From the NCBI RefSeq assembly GCF_900104775.1, contig NZ_FNSA01000003.1:248001-312000 (forward strand): 64,000 nt of DNA, given 5' to 3'. Under the pieces are notes generated by a model that ran no database searches, was not told the origin of the DNA, and saw only the letters and a list, made by a program, of their open reading frames with translations. Origin of the DNA: Tsukamurella tyrosinosolvens (GTDB lineage: Bacteria; Actinomycetota; Actinomycetes; Mycobacteriales; Mycobacteriaceae). This document shows positions 56,725 through 64,000 of this stretch, piece by piece (position 1 is the stretch's first letter; every line of letters begins with the position of its first letter). The translations under genes were made by a program, and so were the position numbers.

Positions 56725-56981
56725 GATCTCCCTCTTCTCGTGAGACGTTCCCGGCGATGAATCGAGGTGAACCCGTGTTCGTCTCTACGCCGACGACAGA
56801 CAATCACACCAGACGAGGTTTTGCGATATGAACAGCGGGTGGGAATCGTCGCAATTCGAACCCGGAACCACCCCGTGCGGGCCACCCGGCGGGGGGGGGC
56901 GCAGATGCGCGCGAGCGCATTCCCCTGGCGGCGCTCACGGCGAGCCGACCACGGACCTCCCGTCCCCGGCGGACCGTCGGG
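56725..56981. other. Intergenic region with a run of nine G
   Basis: 257 bases between two genes on the minus strand, holding the 5' leader of the HdeD-like gene and the end of the GAF-ANTAR gene. It contains an uninterrupted G9 tract (56891-56899). No gene, RNA or clear terminator is seen. Confidence 0.5.
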
Positions 56982-57770
56982 CTACTCGGGCCCGGCCTCG
57001 ATGACCTGCTCGGCGACCTCGGCGAGGCGGACGTTGCTGTCCTGCGAGAGGCGGGCGAGGAGGCGGAAGGCGGCGTCGGAGTCGAGCTTGTACCGCTCCA
57101 TGATCATGCCCTTGGCCTGGCCGATCACGTCGCGCGTGGTCAGGGCGGCGCGGATCTGCTCCTTCTCCCGCACCGCGGAGAAGGCGACCGCAGCGTGCAC
57201 GGCGTAGAGCGACCCGATCGAGATGGACTCGGCGTCGAAGGCGTGCGCCTCGCGCGCCATGAGGTCGAGCGTGCCGTAGGCGTCGTTCTGCACGTACAGG
57301 CAGAACGAGAGGATCGATCCGACGCCGGCGGACTTCGCGGCCGCGGCGAAGCGCGGCCAGCGGTCGTCGGTGGCGGTGTCCTCGAGCAGCAGGATCGTCG
57401 TCGACTCGAAGGTCGCGCCCACGCTGGGGCCCTCCTCCAGGTCGCGCTGCACATCGGCGACGCGCTGCGCCTCCTCGCCGATCACCACGGGGTGCGAGAT
57501 GCCGCCCTTGGGATCGACGAGCGTCACGCAGGCGAAGTCCGCGCCCGGCACCTGGTCGACCGCGAACTGCGTGGCGGCCGTCAGCAGCGATTCCGAGTCC
57601 CCGGACTGCTCCCGCAGCAGCCTCGCGATCTCGCCCATCCGCTCGCTCAGGGTCAGTTCCTCGAGCGGGACCTCGGGTGATTCGTGGACGACGCCGAGGA
57701 CGGAGGGGAGTTGTTCACCGGACTGTTTGCGTGAGTGCACGGCCACCCGTTCTCCGTGCCGTTTCGACAC
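56982..57770 (-). CDS. GAF and ANTAR domain RNA-binding regulator
   Basis: A 262-residue protein. Residues ~50-195 form a GAF sensor domain (LTAATQFAVDQVPGADFACVTLVDPKGG, SILSFCLYVQNDAYGTLDLMA). Residues ~200-258 are an ANTAR domain (IRAALTTRDVIGQAKGMIMERYKLDSDAAFRLLARLSQDSNVRLAEVAEQVI), which binds paired RNA hairpins and prevents transcription termination. In mycobacteria such proteins act on ribosome or redox genes. The signal for the GAF domain is unknown. The GTG start at 57770 lies in a 66-base gap to the next gene, which runs the same way. Confidence 0.9.
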   Translation of the reverse strand: MSKRHGERVAVHSRKQSGEQLPSVLGVVHESPEVPLEELTLSERMGEIARLLREQSGDSESLLTAATQFAVDQVPGADFACVTLVDPKGGISHPVVIGEEAQRVADVQRDLEEGPSVGATFESTTILLLEDTATDDRWPRFAAAAKSAGVGSILSFCLYVQNDAYGTLDLMAREAHAFDAESISIGSLYAVHAAVAFSAVREKEQIRAALTTRDVIGQAKGMIMERYKLDSDAAFRLLARLSQDSNVRLAEVAEQVIEAGPE

Positions 57771-57836
57771 GGGGTCACATCATGGGTATCCGCCGGTTGC
57801 TGGACGGGTCGTTCGAAAGTCGTTACTGATCGGTTC

Positions 57837-59861
57837 TCACCATATCGAGACGCGGCGGTCGCGGTCCAAAAACAGGCGATCCCCGGCATCGACGCCGAAC
57901 GCGGTGTAGAACTCGTCGAGGTTCGAGACGATGGCATTGCAACGGAATTCGGCGGGCGAGTGCGGGTCGATCGCGAGCCGCCGGATCGCCTCCTCGGGCC
58001 GCGACTTGCCGCGCCACACCACGCCCCAGCTGAAGAACAGCCGCTGCAGGCCGGTCAGGTCGTCGATCCGCGTGGCATCGTCGTCGACGGTGCCGCCGGC
58101 GCGCTCCCGCGCGATCGCGTACGCGACCAGCGCGATGCCGAGGCCCCCGAGGTCGCCGATGTTCTCGCCCACGGTGAAGCCGCCGTTGACGTGGTGCTCG
58201 GAACCGCCCGGCTCGCCCGCCAGCTCCCGCGGCACGAGCGCGTCGTACTGCTCGATGAGCGCCGTGGTGCGCTTGCCGAACTCCTCGCGGTCGGCGTCGG
58301 TCCACCAGTCCTCGAGGTTGCCGTCACCGTCGTACTTCGCGCCCTGATCGTCGAAGCCGTGGCCGATCTCGTGCCCGATCACGGCACCGATGCCGCCGTA
58401 GTTCACGGCGTCGTCGGCGGTGGGGGAGAAGAACGGCGGCTGCAGGATCGCGGCCGGGAAGACGATCTCGTTCATGCCGGGGTTGTAGTACGCGTTGACG
58501 GTCTGCGGCGTCATGAACCACTCGTCGCGGTCCACGGGAGCGCCGATCTTCGCGAACTCGCGGTCGTGCTCGAAGGCCTCGCCGCGGCGCAGGTTGCCCA
58601 CCAGGTCGTCGCGGCGGACCTCCAGCGCCGAGTAGTCGCGGGAGACGTCCGGGTAACCGATCTTCGGGGTGAACTTGCCCAGCTTCTCCAGCGCGCGCTC
58701 GCGCGTGGCCGGCGTCATCCACGGCAGGTCCGTGATCCGGCGGCGGTAGGCCTCCACCAGGTCGGCGACGAGGGCCTGCATGCGCTCCTTGGAGTCCGCG
58801 GGGAAGTGCCGCGCGGTGTACAGCTCGCCCACGGCGAAGCCCAGGTACTGCTCGACCAGCGTGACGCCGCGCTTCCACCGGTCCCGGATCTCCGGCGTGC
58901 CGGTCAGCACCGTGCCGTAGAACGCGAAGTGCTCGTCGACGAGGGCGTCGGTGAGGAAGGGGCTGCGCGCGTGCAGGACCCGCCATGCGAGCCACGTGCG
59001 CCACTGCGCCAGCGGCCGGTCGACCAGGAGGTTCGCGGCGTGCGTCGCGAAGGACGGCTGGCGCACGTTCACCTCGGCGAACGCCGTGCTCTCCTCCGCG
59101 CCGGTGACGGCCGCGACCCAGGCGGCGGGCGCGACGCCCGGTGCCTCGGCCGAGAGCTCCGCGAAGGTGCGCAGGTTGTAGCCCTTGTCGGCGTCGCGGC
59201 GGGCGACGACGTCCCAGTGCCCGGCGGCGATCGCGGTCTCCAATTCGAGGACCTGCGCGGCGGCGGCGTCCTCCTCTCCCGGGGCGACGAGGCCCTCCAG
59301 CACCTCGGCGGCCAGCCGGAACGTGGCTGCGACGTGCGCCGTGAACTTCTCCCGCACCGGCGCGTACTGGTCCTCGCGGTAGTAGGCCTCGTCGGGGAGC
59401 GAGATGCCGCTCTGCACGACGTTCACCAGGTAGCGGTCGGAGCGCTTGGCGTCGGTGTCCACGTAGTAGCCGAGCAGCCCGCTGACGCCGCTGCGCTGCA
59501 GGCGCCCGAGGACGGTCACCAGGTCCGACGGGGTCTGCGCCCACCGGACCTCCGTCAGCTCGTCGGCCAGGGGCGCGAGCCCGGCCGCGGCGATGCCGTC
59601 GGTGTCCATGAAGCTCGCGTACAGCGCGCCGATCCGCGCCGTGTCGCCGGTCGCGTCGGCGTCGGCGGCGCACTCCTCGACGATCGTGCGCACCGTCTCC
59701 TCCGCCGCGTCGCGGAGCGCGTAGAAGGCGCCGTCGGTGGAACGGTCGGCGGGGATCTCGTGCGTGTCCAGCCAGGCGCCGTTGACGTGCCCGAACAGGT
59801 CGTCCTGCACGCGGATGCCGGCGTCGACGTGGCTGAGGTCCAGAGCGGGAGAAGTCGTCAC
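57837..59861 (-). CDS. zmp1: M13 family zinc metallopeptidase, Zmp1-like
   Basis: A 674-residue neprilysin-family endopeptidase. The zinc site HEIGH (497-501) sits in VIGHEIGHGFDDQGAKYD, the third ligand is the Glu of GENIGDLGG, and NAYYNPGMNEIVFPAAILQPPFF is the usual substrate-side region. The C-terminus keeps the M13 ending (VDAGDRLFLDRDRRVSIW). There is no signal peptide or membrane anchor, as in M. tuberculosis Zmp1 (Rv0198c, 663 residues), which affects host inflammasome responses. Role here could differ. GTG 59861 gives a start matching Zmp1; longer frames lack support. Confidence 0.92.
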   Translation of the reverse strand: MTTSPALDLSHVDAGIRVQDDLFGHVNGAWLDTHEIPADRSTDGAFYALRDAAEETVRTIVEECAADADATGDTARIGALYASFMDTDGIAAAGLAPLADELTEVRWAQTPSDLVTVLGRLQRSGVSGLLGYYVDTDAKRSDRYLVNVVQSGISLPDEAYYREDQYAPVREKFTAHVAATFRLAAEVLEGLVAPGEEDAAAAQVLELETAIAAGHWDVVARRDADKGYNLRTFAELSAEAPGVAPAAWVAAVTGAEESTAFAEVNVRQPSFATHAANLLVDRPLAQWRTWLAWRVLHARSPFLTDALVDEHFAFYGTVLTGTPEIRDRWKRGVTLVEQYLGFAVGELYTARHFPADSKERMQALVADLVEAYRRRITDLPWMTPATRERALEKLGKFTPKIGYPDVSRDYSALEVRRDDLVGNLRRGEAFEHDREFAKIGAPVDRDEWFMTPQTVNAYYNPGMNEIVFPAAILQPPFFSPTADDAVNYGGIGAVIGHEIGHGFDDQGAKYDGDGNLEDWWTDADREEFGKRTTALIEQYDALVPRELAGEPGGSEHHVNGGFTVGENIGDLGGLGIALVAYAIARERAGGTVDDDATRIDDLTGLQRLFFSWGVVWRGKSRPEEAIRRLAIDPHSPAEFRCNAIVSNLDEFYTAFGVDAGDRLFLDRDRRVSIW

Positions 59862-60019
59862 CCGTCCATCCTGCCAGCCGATGCCGACGATCTCACATAG
59901 TGGGAGAACTGACTCGTCAGTATTCCCTATGGCGTAGCACACGGTTAGCGTGCGGTGTGTCCCATACCGCTATCCGGGTTACTCTGACGGGACGCTGAGA
60001 AGTTAAAGGGGATTCTTCG

Positions 60020-62089
60020 ATGACGCTGACCCGCCCGCGACTGCGGCTGGCGCTGGCCGCGCTGCTCACGGCGCTCGTGCTGATCGGAACGTCGATCACC
60101 GTGCCCGGACTCGTCGGACGATCGAACGCCGAACCGTGGAAGCCGGGGCCGGGCGTCGCGGGCATGATCAACCCCGAGTGGATCGCCTCGCACGACGGCC
60201 CGACGCAGTACCCGAAGATGGCCACGGAGTGGGACGTGCCGATCCGCATGTCGGACGGCACCGTGCTGCGGGCCAACATCTTCCGGCCGGCGGACGCCTC
60301 CGGCCGGGCGATCACCACGAAGACCCCGACGATCGTCAACGTCACGCCCTACACGAAGTTCGTCAGCACCATCGCCACCGTGATGACCAACGTGCCCGTG
60401 CTGTTCCCGGCGCTGGTCGGCGTCCTCAACATGTTCAACTTCTCCGGCACCCCGATCGGCGGCGTCGACGACCTGCGCAACGTGCTCAACGGCGGTCTGA
60501 TCAACACCTTCACCGTCGACCAGAAGCTGGTGCAGAACGGGTACACGCAGGTCGTGGTCGACGTGCGGGGTACCGGCAACTCGCAGGGCGTGTGGGACGT
60601 CTTCGGTCAGCGCGAGCAGAAGGACACCGTCGAGGTGCTCGATTGGGTCCGCAAGCAGAACTGGACCAACGGCCGCCTCGGGATGTCCGGGGTCTCCTAC
60701 TCGGCGATCAACCAGCTCCAGGTCGCGTCGAAGAACCCCGAAGGTCTGCAGGCGCTGTTCCCGGTCGTGCCGGGCGCCGACATCGCGGCCGACATCGTCG
60801 CCCCGGGCGGCGGCCTCGGGGTCGGCTTCATCGGCCCGTGGCTCGCCATCGTCAACGTCCTCAAGTTCATCCCGGACCTGCGCTCGCTGCTCAACGGCAC
60901 CTTCGACTGGAAGTGGCTGCAGGATCGACTGCAGAACCCGGCGGTCTTCTTCCCCGAGCTGCTCTCAGGGGTCTTCTCGCCCACGGTCGAAGGGCTCACC
61001 CCCACCACCAAGCAACTCATCGACAAGAATTCGCCGTTGCGCGCCGCGTACCGCACGCCGCTGGACAAGATCACTGCGCCGACGTTCGCGCTCGGCGCCT
61101 GGAACGACCTGTTCACCAACACCGAATGGCGTCTCCCGAAGGACCTGAGCTCCCTGCCCACCAGCAAGAAGAAGCTCATCATGGGCGATGCCGCGCACGC
61201 CACCGTCACCAGCGACATGGGCGGCGTGAACCAGCCGACGCGCGCCGACGTGCTGCAGAAGGCCTGGTTCGACAAGTGGCTCAAGGACGCCGACAACGGC
61301 ATCGACAACTACTCTCCGGTCACCGTGCACCGGATGGGCGGCGGCTGGTGGCAGGGCGACACCTTCCCCGAGCCGGGGCAGAAGTACCAGCGCATGTACC
61401 TCTCCAGTCTGCCGTCCGGAACGGCGCCGACCGCGCTCTCGGACAACAGCCTCCAGACCGCCCCGCCGAAGATCGCGGCCCGCCGCACCGTCGGTCCCGG
61501 ACTGTCGACGCTGTGCTCCAACGACACAGGGCAGGCGATGTTCGGGCTGCTCGTCTTCACCGGCTGCACCAAGGACACACGGGTCGCGGAGATGAACGCC
61601 CTCACCTTCACCTCGAAACCGGTCGGGAAGTCCACGGTGATCTCCGGCCCGATCAACCTGCGGCTCAACACCACCCAGGACGCGCGAGACGCCTACTGGA
61701 GCGTGATCGTCACCGACGTCGGCCCCGACGGCCGGTCCGAGAAGATCAGTGCGGGCCAGCTCACCACGTCGTTGCGGCAGATCGACGAGTCGCGCAGCAT
61801 CCGGACGGCGAGCGGCGACTACGCCGCCCCGTACTACCAGCTCAACCTCGACGACCGGGAGCTGGTCAAGCCCGGCCAGGTGGTGCAGCTCGACATCGCC
61901 ACCCACGCCGTGAGCGCCGTGCTCAAGCCCGGGCACCGGCTGCGGGTCGACGTCTTCGCACTGAACCTCATCAAGGCGATGACCGTCGGGCCCGTGACCG
62001 CGGAGACGCAGCTCCGGCCGCAGCACGTGGTGATCGACCCGCAGCAGCCGAGCTACCTGGTCGTGCCCTCGGACCGCCCGCTGCCGTAG
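60020..62089 (+). CDS. Secreted CocE/NonD family hydrolase (S15-like)
   Basis: A 689-residue exported protein with a clear signal peptide (RLALAALLTALVLIGTSITVPGLVG, cleavage near AE at ~38). The alpha/beta hydrolase domain has the nucleophile in GMSGVSYSAIN, preceded by VDVRGTGNSQG; the acid is in FALGAWNDLFTN and the His in MGDAAHATV. The C-terminal half is the jelly-roll domain of X-Pro dipeptidyl peptidases and cocaine esterase (LTFTSKPVGKSTVISGPINL, LKPGHRLRVDVFALN). It probably cleaves an ester or amide outside the cell; substrate unknown. AAAGGGGA precedes the ATG. Confidence 0.9.
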   Translation: MTLTRPRLRLALAALLTALVLIGTSITVPGLVGRSNAEPWKPGPGVAGMINPEWIASHDGPTQYPKMATEWDVPIRMSDGTVLRANIFRPADASGRAITTKTPTIVNVTPYTKFVSTIATVMTNVPVLFPALVGVLNMFNFSGTPIGGVDDLRNVLNGGLINTFTVDQKLVQNGYTQVVVDVRGTGNSQGVWDVFGQREQKDTVEVLDWVRKQNWTNGRLGMSGVSYSAINQLQVASKNPEGLQALFPVVPGADIAADIVAPGGGLGVGFIGPWLAIVNVLKFIPDLRSLLNGTFDWKWLQDRLQNPAVFFPELLSGVFSPTVEGLTPTTKQLIDKNSPLRAAYRTPLDKITAPTFALGAWNDLFTNTEWRLPKDLSSLPTSKKKLIMGDAAHATVTSDMGGVNQPTRADVLQKAWFDKWLKDADNGIDNYSPVTVHRMGGGWWQGDTFPEPGQKYQRMYLSSLPSGTAPTALSDNSLQTAPPKIAARRTVGPGLSTLCSNDTGQAMFGLLVFTGCTKDTRVAEMNALTFTSKPVGKSTVISGPINLRLNTTQDARDAYWSVIVTDVGPDGRSEKISAGQLTTSLRQIDESRSIRTASGDYAAPYYQLNLDDRELVKPGQVVQLDIATHAVSAVLKPGHRLRVDVFALNLIKAMTVGPVTAETQLRPQHVVIDPQQPSYLVVPSDRPLP

Positions 62090-62117
62090 CGCCGGCCAGC
62101 CGGCCCGGCGGGGCCGG

Positions 62118-62852
62118 TCAGCCGCCCAGGCGGGTGCGCATGCGCCAGAACAGGAACTCGGCACCGGCGGGGCCGGCGGTCACGCGCCGTCCGTCCCCGA
62201 CGGTGCGCAGTGAGTCGCCGTCGGCGAGGTCGACGGGCCCCGTCGAGGACTCGGCGAGCACGGCACCGTCGGCCAGGTAGAGGTGCCCGAAGGGCGCGTC
62301 CGGCAGGTCGACGGCGTCGCCGGGCGCGAGCCGCGCCGCGAACAGGGTGGCGCCGCGACTGCCGATCCGGATCGCGGCGTCCTGGGCCGGGTCGCCGGAC
62401 GCGACGGGGACCAGCCCGCCCGCGGTGAGGTCGGCGTCGACCTCGTGCTGCTCGTACGACGGTGCGCCGCCCGGCTCGTCCGGGAGGACCCACATCTGGA
62501 CGAACCGGACGTCGGCGCCCGCGGGGTCGGGGCGGTCGTTGCGCTCGGAGTGCAGCACGCCCGTGCCCGCGCTCATCCGCTGCGCGAGGCCCGGATGGAC
62601 CAGCCCGGCGTGTCCCTCGCTGTCCTGATGGACGAGGGAACCGGACAGGACCCAGGTGACGATCTCGACCGCGCGGTGCGGATGCGTGTCGAAGCCCGTA
62701 CCCGCCGCGACCTGCTCGGCGTTGCAGGCGAGCAGGACGCCGTGGTGCGTATTGTCCGGATCGTAGTGGTCGCCGAAGGAGAAGCAATGGCGCGACCGCA
62801 CGCCCGGCATCGTCGACGCTGCGCGGTCGGATGAGCGAACCAACCGATCCAT
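62118..62852 (-). CDS. Pirin family protein
   Basis: A 244-residue bicupin. The N-terminal cupin has the metal-binding residues in FDTHPHRAVEIVTWVLSGSLVHQDS (His-His and His) and the Glu/His pair in GTGVLHSERN. The second cupin (~150-244) lacks obvious ligands. Bacterial pirins include quercetin dioxygenases and redox-linked regulators, so the role is open. ATG 62852 has CATCCT 6 bases upstream, near the leaderless pattern. It converges with the secreted hydrolase gene and is divergent from the penicillin-binding gene. Confidence 0.9.
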   Translation of the reverse strand: MDRLVRSSDRAASTMPGVRSRHCFSFGDHYDPDNTHHGVLLACNAEQVAAGTGFDTHPHRAVEIVTWVLSGSLVHQDSEGHAGLVHPGLAQRMSAGTGVLHSERNDRPDPAGADVRFVQMWVLPDEPGGAPSYEQHEVDADLTAGGLVPVASGDPAQDAAIRIGSRGATLFAARLAPGDAVDLPDAPFGHLYLADGAVLAESSTGPVDLADGDSLRTVGDGRRVTAGPAGAEFLFWRMRTRLGG

Positions 62853-62931
62853 ATCCCCAGGATGCCATGTGAGGACCGGTAAACTCCGCGGCCAGGGATG
62901 CCGAACACACCATGAGCAGCGAGGAGACCAC

Positions 62932-64000
62932 GTGAGACGCAGCGGCCGGACACGGTACGGCGTCGCGGCGGTGGCCTCCGCGCTCCTGCTGGCGCTGGGC
63001 TCCGGGTTGGCCGCGTGCGGCGACAGCGCCGTCGAAGAAGTGCAGAAGATGCTCGACGGCTACGGCTCCGCGCTCGGCGAGGGGAAGGCCGTCGCGGCGG
63101 CCGCCTTCACCTCCTCGCCCGACGCGGCCGGCGGCGTCATCGGCCGCACGCTGCGTGACATGAACGCGAAGTCCGTGGAGGTCAAGGCCTCCAACGTGCA
63201 GCGCTACTCGGGCGGCAACGCGACGTTCGACGTGAAGACGCACTGGAACTTCGGCGACGGCCGCGACTGGGACTACACCACCAAGGGCAGCGCCTCGCAG
63301 CTGTCGATCGGCTGGCGCATCTCGTGGGATCCCGCGGTGCTCGCGCCCGGCCTCACCCCCGATACGTCGATCCGGCAGATCCGCACCGACGCGAAGCCGC
63401 CGAAGGTCTTCGCCGCCGACAAGTCGGAGCTGATGTTCGCCGGGACCGTGCACCGGCTCACGGTCGACCCGAACAAGACCAAGAACCTCACCGACAGCCT
63501 GACCCGGGTCGCGAAGATCGTCTCCCCGGTCGCGCCGCTCGTCACGCCCGATTCCCTCGCCGCGAAGGCGAAGGCGGACCCCGGCAAGCCGGTCCCCGTC
63601 GTGGACCTGCGCGACGACGACTACGGCGTGCTGGGCGACGCCCTCACCGCCGTCCCCGGCCTGCAGGACACCCCCGCCGGCGACCTGCTCATCGCGAACC
63701 GGCAGCTCTTCTCCCCGCTCTTCGAGGGCATCAAGGGCGCCTGGCAGGCGAACCGCGACGAGACCGCCGGCTGGGAGGTGCAGCTGCTCACGAACGGGAA
63801 GCCGCCCACCAAGATCGTCGGCTTCCAGGGCCCGCCCGGGCCCGACCTGCGGACGTCGATGGACCCCAAGGTGCAGCTCGACGTCGAGAACGCCGTGGTC
63901 CAGCTCGGGCAGCCCGCCGCGATGGTGGTGCTCTCCGTCTCGACCGGCGCCGTGCTCGCGGCGGCGCAGAACACGCAGGCCAGCGGCATCGCGACCGACT
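62932..64000 (+). CDS. Penicillin-binding lipoprotein (3' end cut by window)
   Basis: The first 356 residues of a longer protein. A signal peptide ends in lipobox GLAAC, so the product is a lipoprotein outside the membrane. Residues ~33-145 look like the NTF2-like MecA N-terminal domain (EEVQKMLDGYGSALGEGKAVAAAAF). Residues ~150-310 match the PBP dimerisation region. The last stretch, TSMDPKVQLDVENAVVQLGQPAAMVVLSVSTGAVLAAAQ, begins the transpeptidase domain; the SxxK motif lies beyond the edge. It resembles M. tuberculosis Rv2864c. It should crosslink peptidoglycan. GTG 62932 follows GAGGAG. Confidence 0.85.
   Translation, partial: MRRSGRTRYGVAAVASALLLALGSGLAACGDSAVEEVQKMLDGYGSALGEGKAVAAAAFTSSPDAAGGVIGRTLRDMNAKSVEVKASNVQRYSGGNATFDVKTHWNFGDGRDWDYTTKGSASQLSIGWRISWDPAVLAPGLTPDTSIRQIRTDAKPPKVFAADKSELMFAGTVHRLTVDPNKTKNLTDSLTRVAKIVSPVAPLVTPDSLAAKAKADPGKPVPVVDLRDDDYGVLGDALTAVPGLQDTPAGDLLIANRQLFSPLFEGIKGAWQANRDETAGWEVQLLTNGKPPTKIVGFQGPPGPDLRTSMDPKVQLDVENAVVQLGQPAAMVVLSVSTGAVLAAAQNTQASGIATD

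Noticed and set aside
1..64000. tRNA, rRNA, CRISPR array, prophage or insertion sequence
   Set aside because: I found no cloverleaf candidates, no spaced direct repeats, no transposase or integrase and no terminal inverted repeats with target duplications.

Overview
The window is high-GC (about 70%) DNA with frequent GTG starts, many TANNNT boxes 6-7 bases ahead of start codons (leaderless transcripts), a complete ESX (type VII) secretion locus with PE and PPE genes, a mycobacterial-type LigD/Ku end-joining pair, a Zmp1-like protease and DUF5313. Together these point to a mycolic-acid actinobacterium of the Mycobacteriales outside the classical tubercle group. Tsukamurella, Gordonia or a relative is my guess; the genus is inference. 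I see no tRNA, rRNA, CRISPR array, insertion sequence or phage gene.

Layout. 1-9 kb: truncated lipoprotein protease, P1-type peptidase, OhrR-like MarR regulator with a DUF5313 protein, divergent ligD and ku, a TetR/SDR pair, and a condensation-GNAT fusion. 9-25 kb: alpha/beta hydrolase, EamA exporter with divergent LysR, two divergent MFS transporters, ClgR-like regulator, adenylate cyclase, serine deaminase, a Pro-rich membrane protein, Nudix hydrolase plus AlkX/YcaQ-type glycosylase, a Fic protein, an ABC-F ATPase, a ROK regulator and a lipoprotein.

25.6-47.6 kb is one ESX cluster: small unknown protein, giant acidic repeat protein, eccA, eccB, eccC, PE, PPE, two Esx proteins, espG, espI-like, eccD, mycP, eccE. 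Most junctions overlap or nearly so. The order is that of ESX-3 with an espI-like gene in the ESX-1 position, preceded by a gene whose C-terminus recalls EspK/Rv3899c. Two proteins that should be enzymes have lost their catalytic residues: the mycosin lacks Asp, His and Ser, and the EspI-like protein lacks its P-loop. Directly downstream is a Hanks-type Ser/Thr kinase whose outside domain is a FecB-type iron-siderophore/cobalamin binding fold, coupled to an unknown Ala/Lys-rich protein. A ligand-sensing kinase beside a secretion system with a non-catalytic mycosin is the most unusual part of the window.

50.4-64 kb: nitroreductase, a double-domain TetR regulator divergent from fadA-fadB (beta-oxidation), HdeD-like membrane protein, GAF-ANTAR regulator, Zmp1-like M13 peptidase, secreted CocE/NonD hydrolase, pirin, and a truncated penicillin-binding lipoprotein at the right edge.
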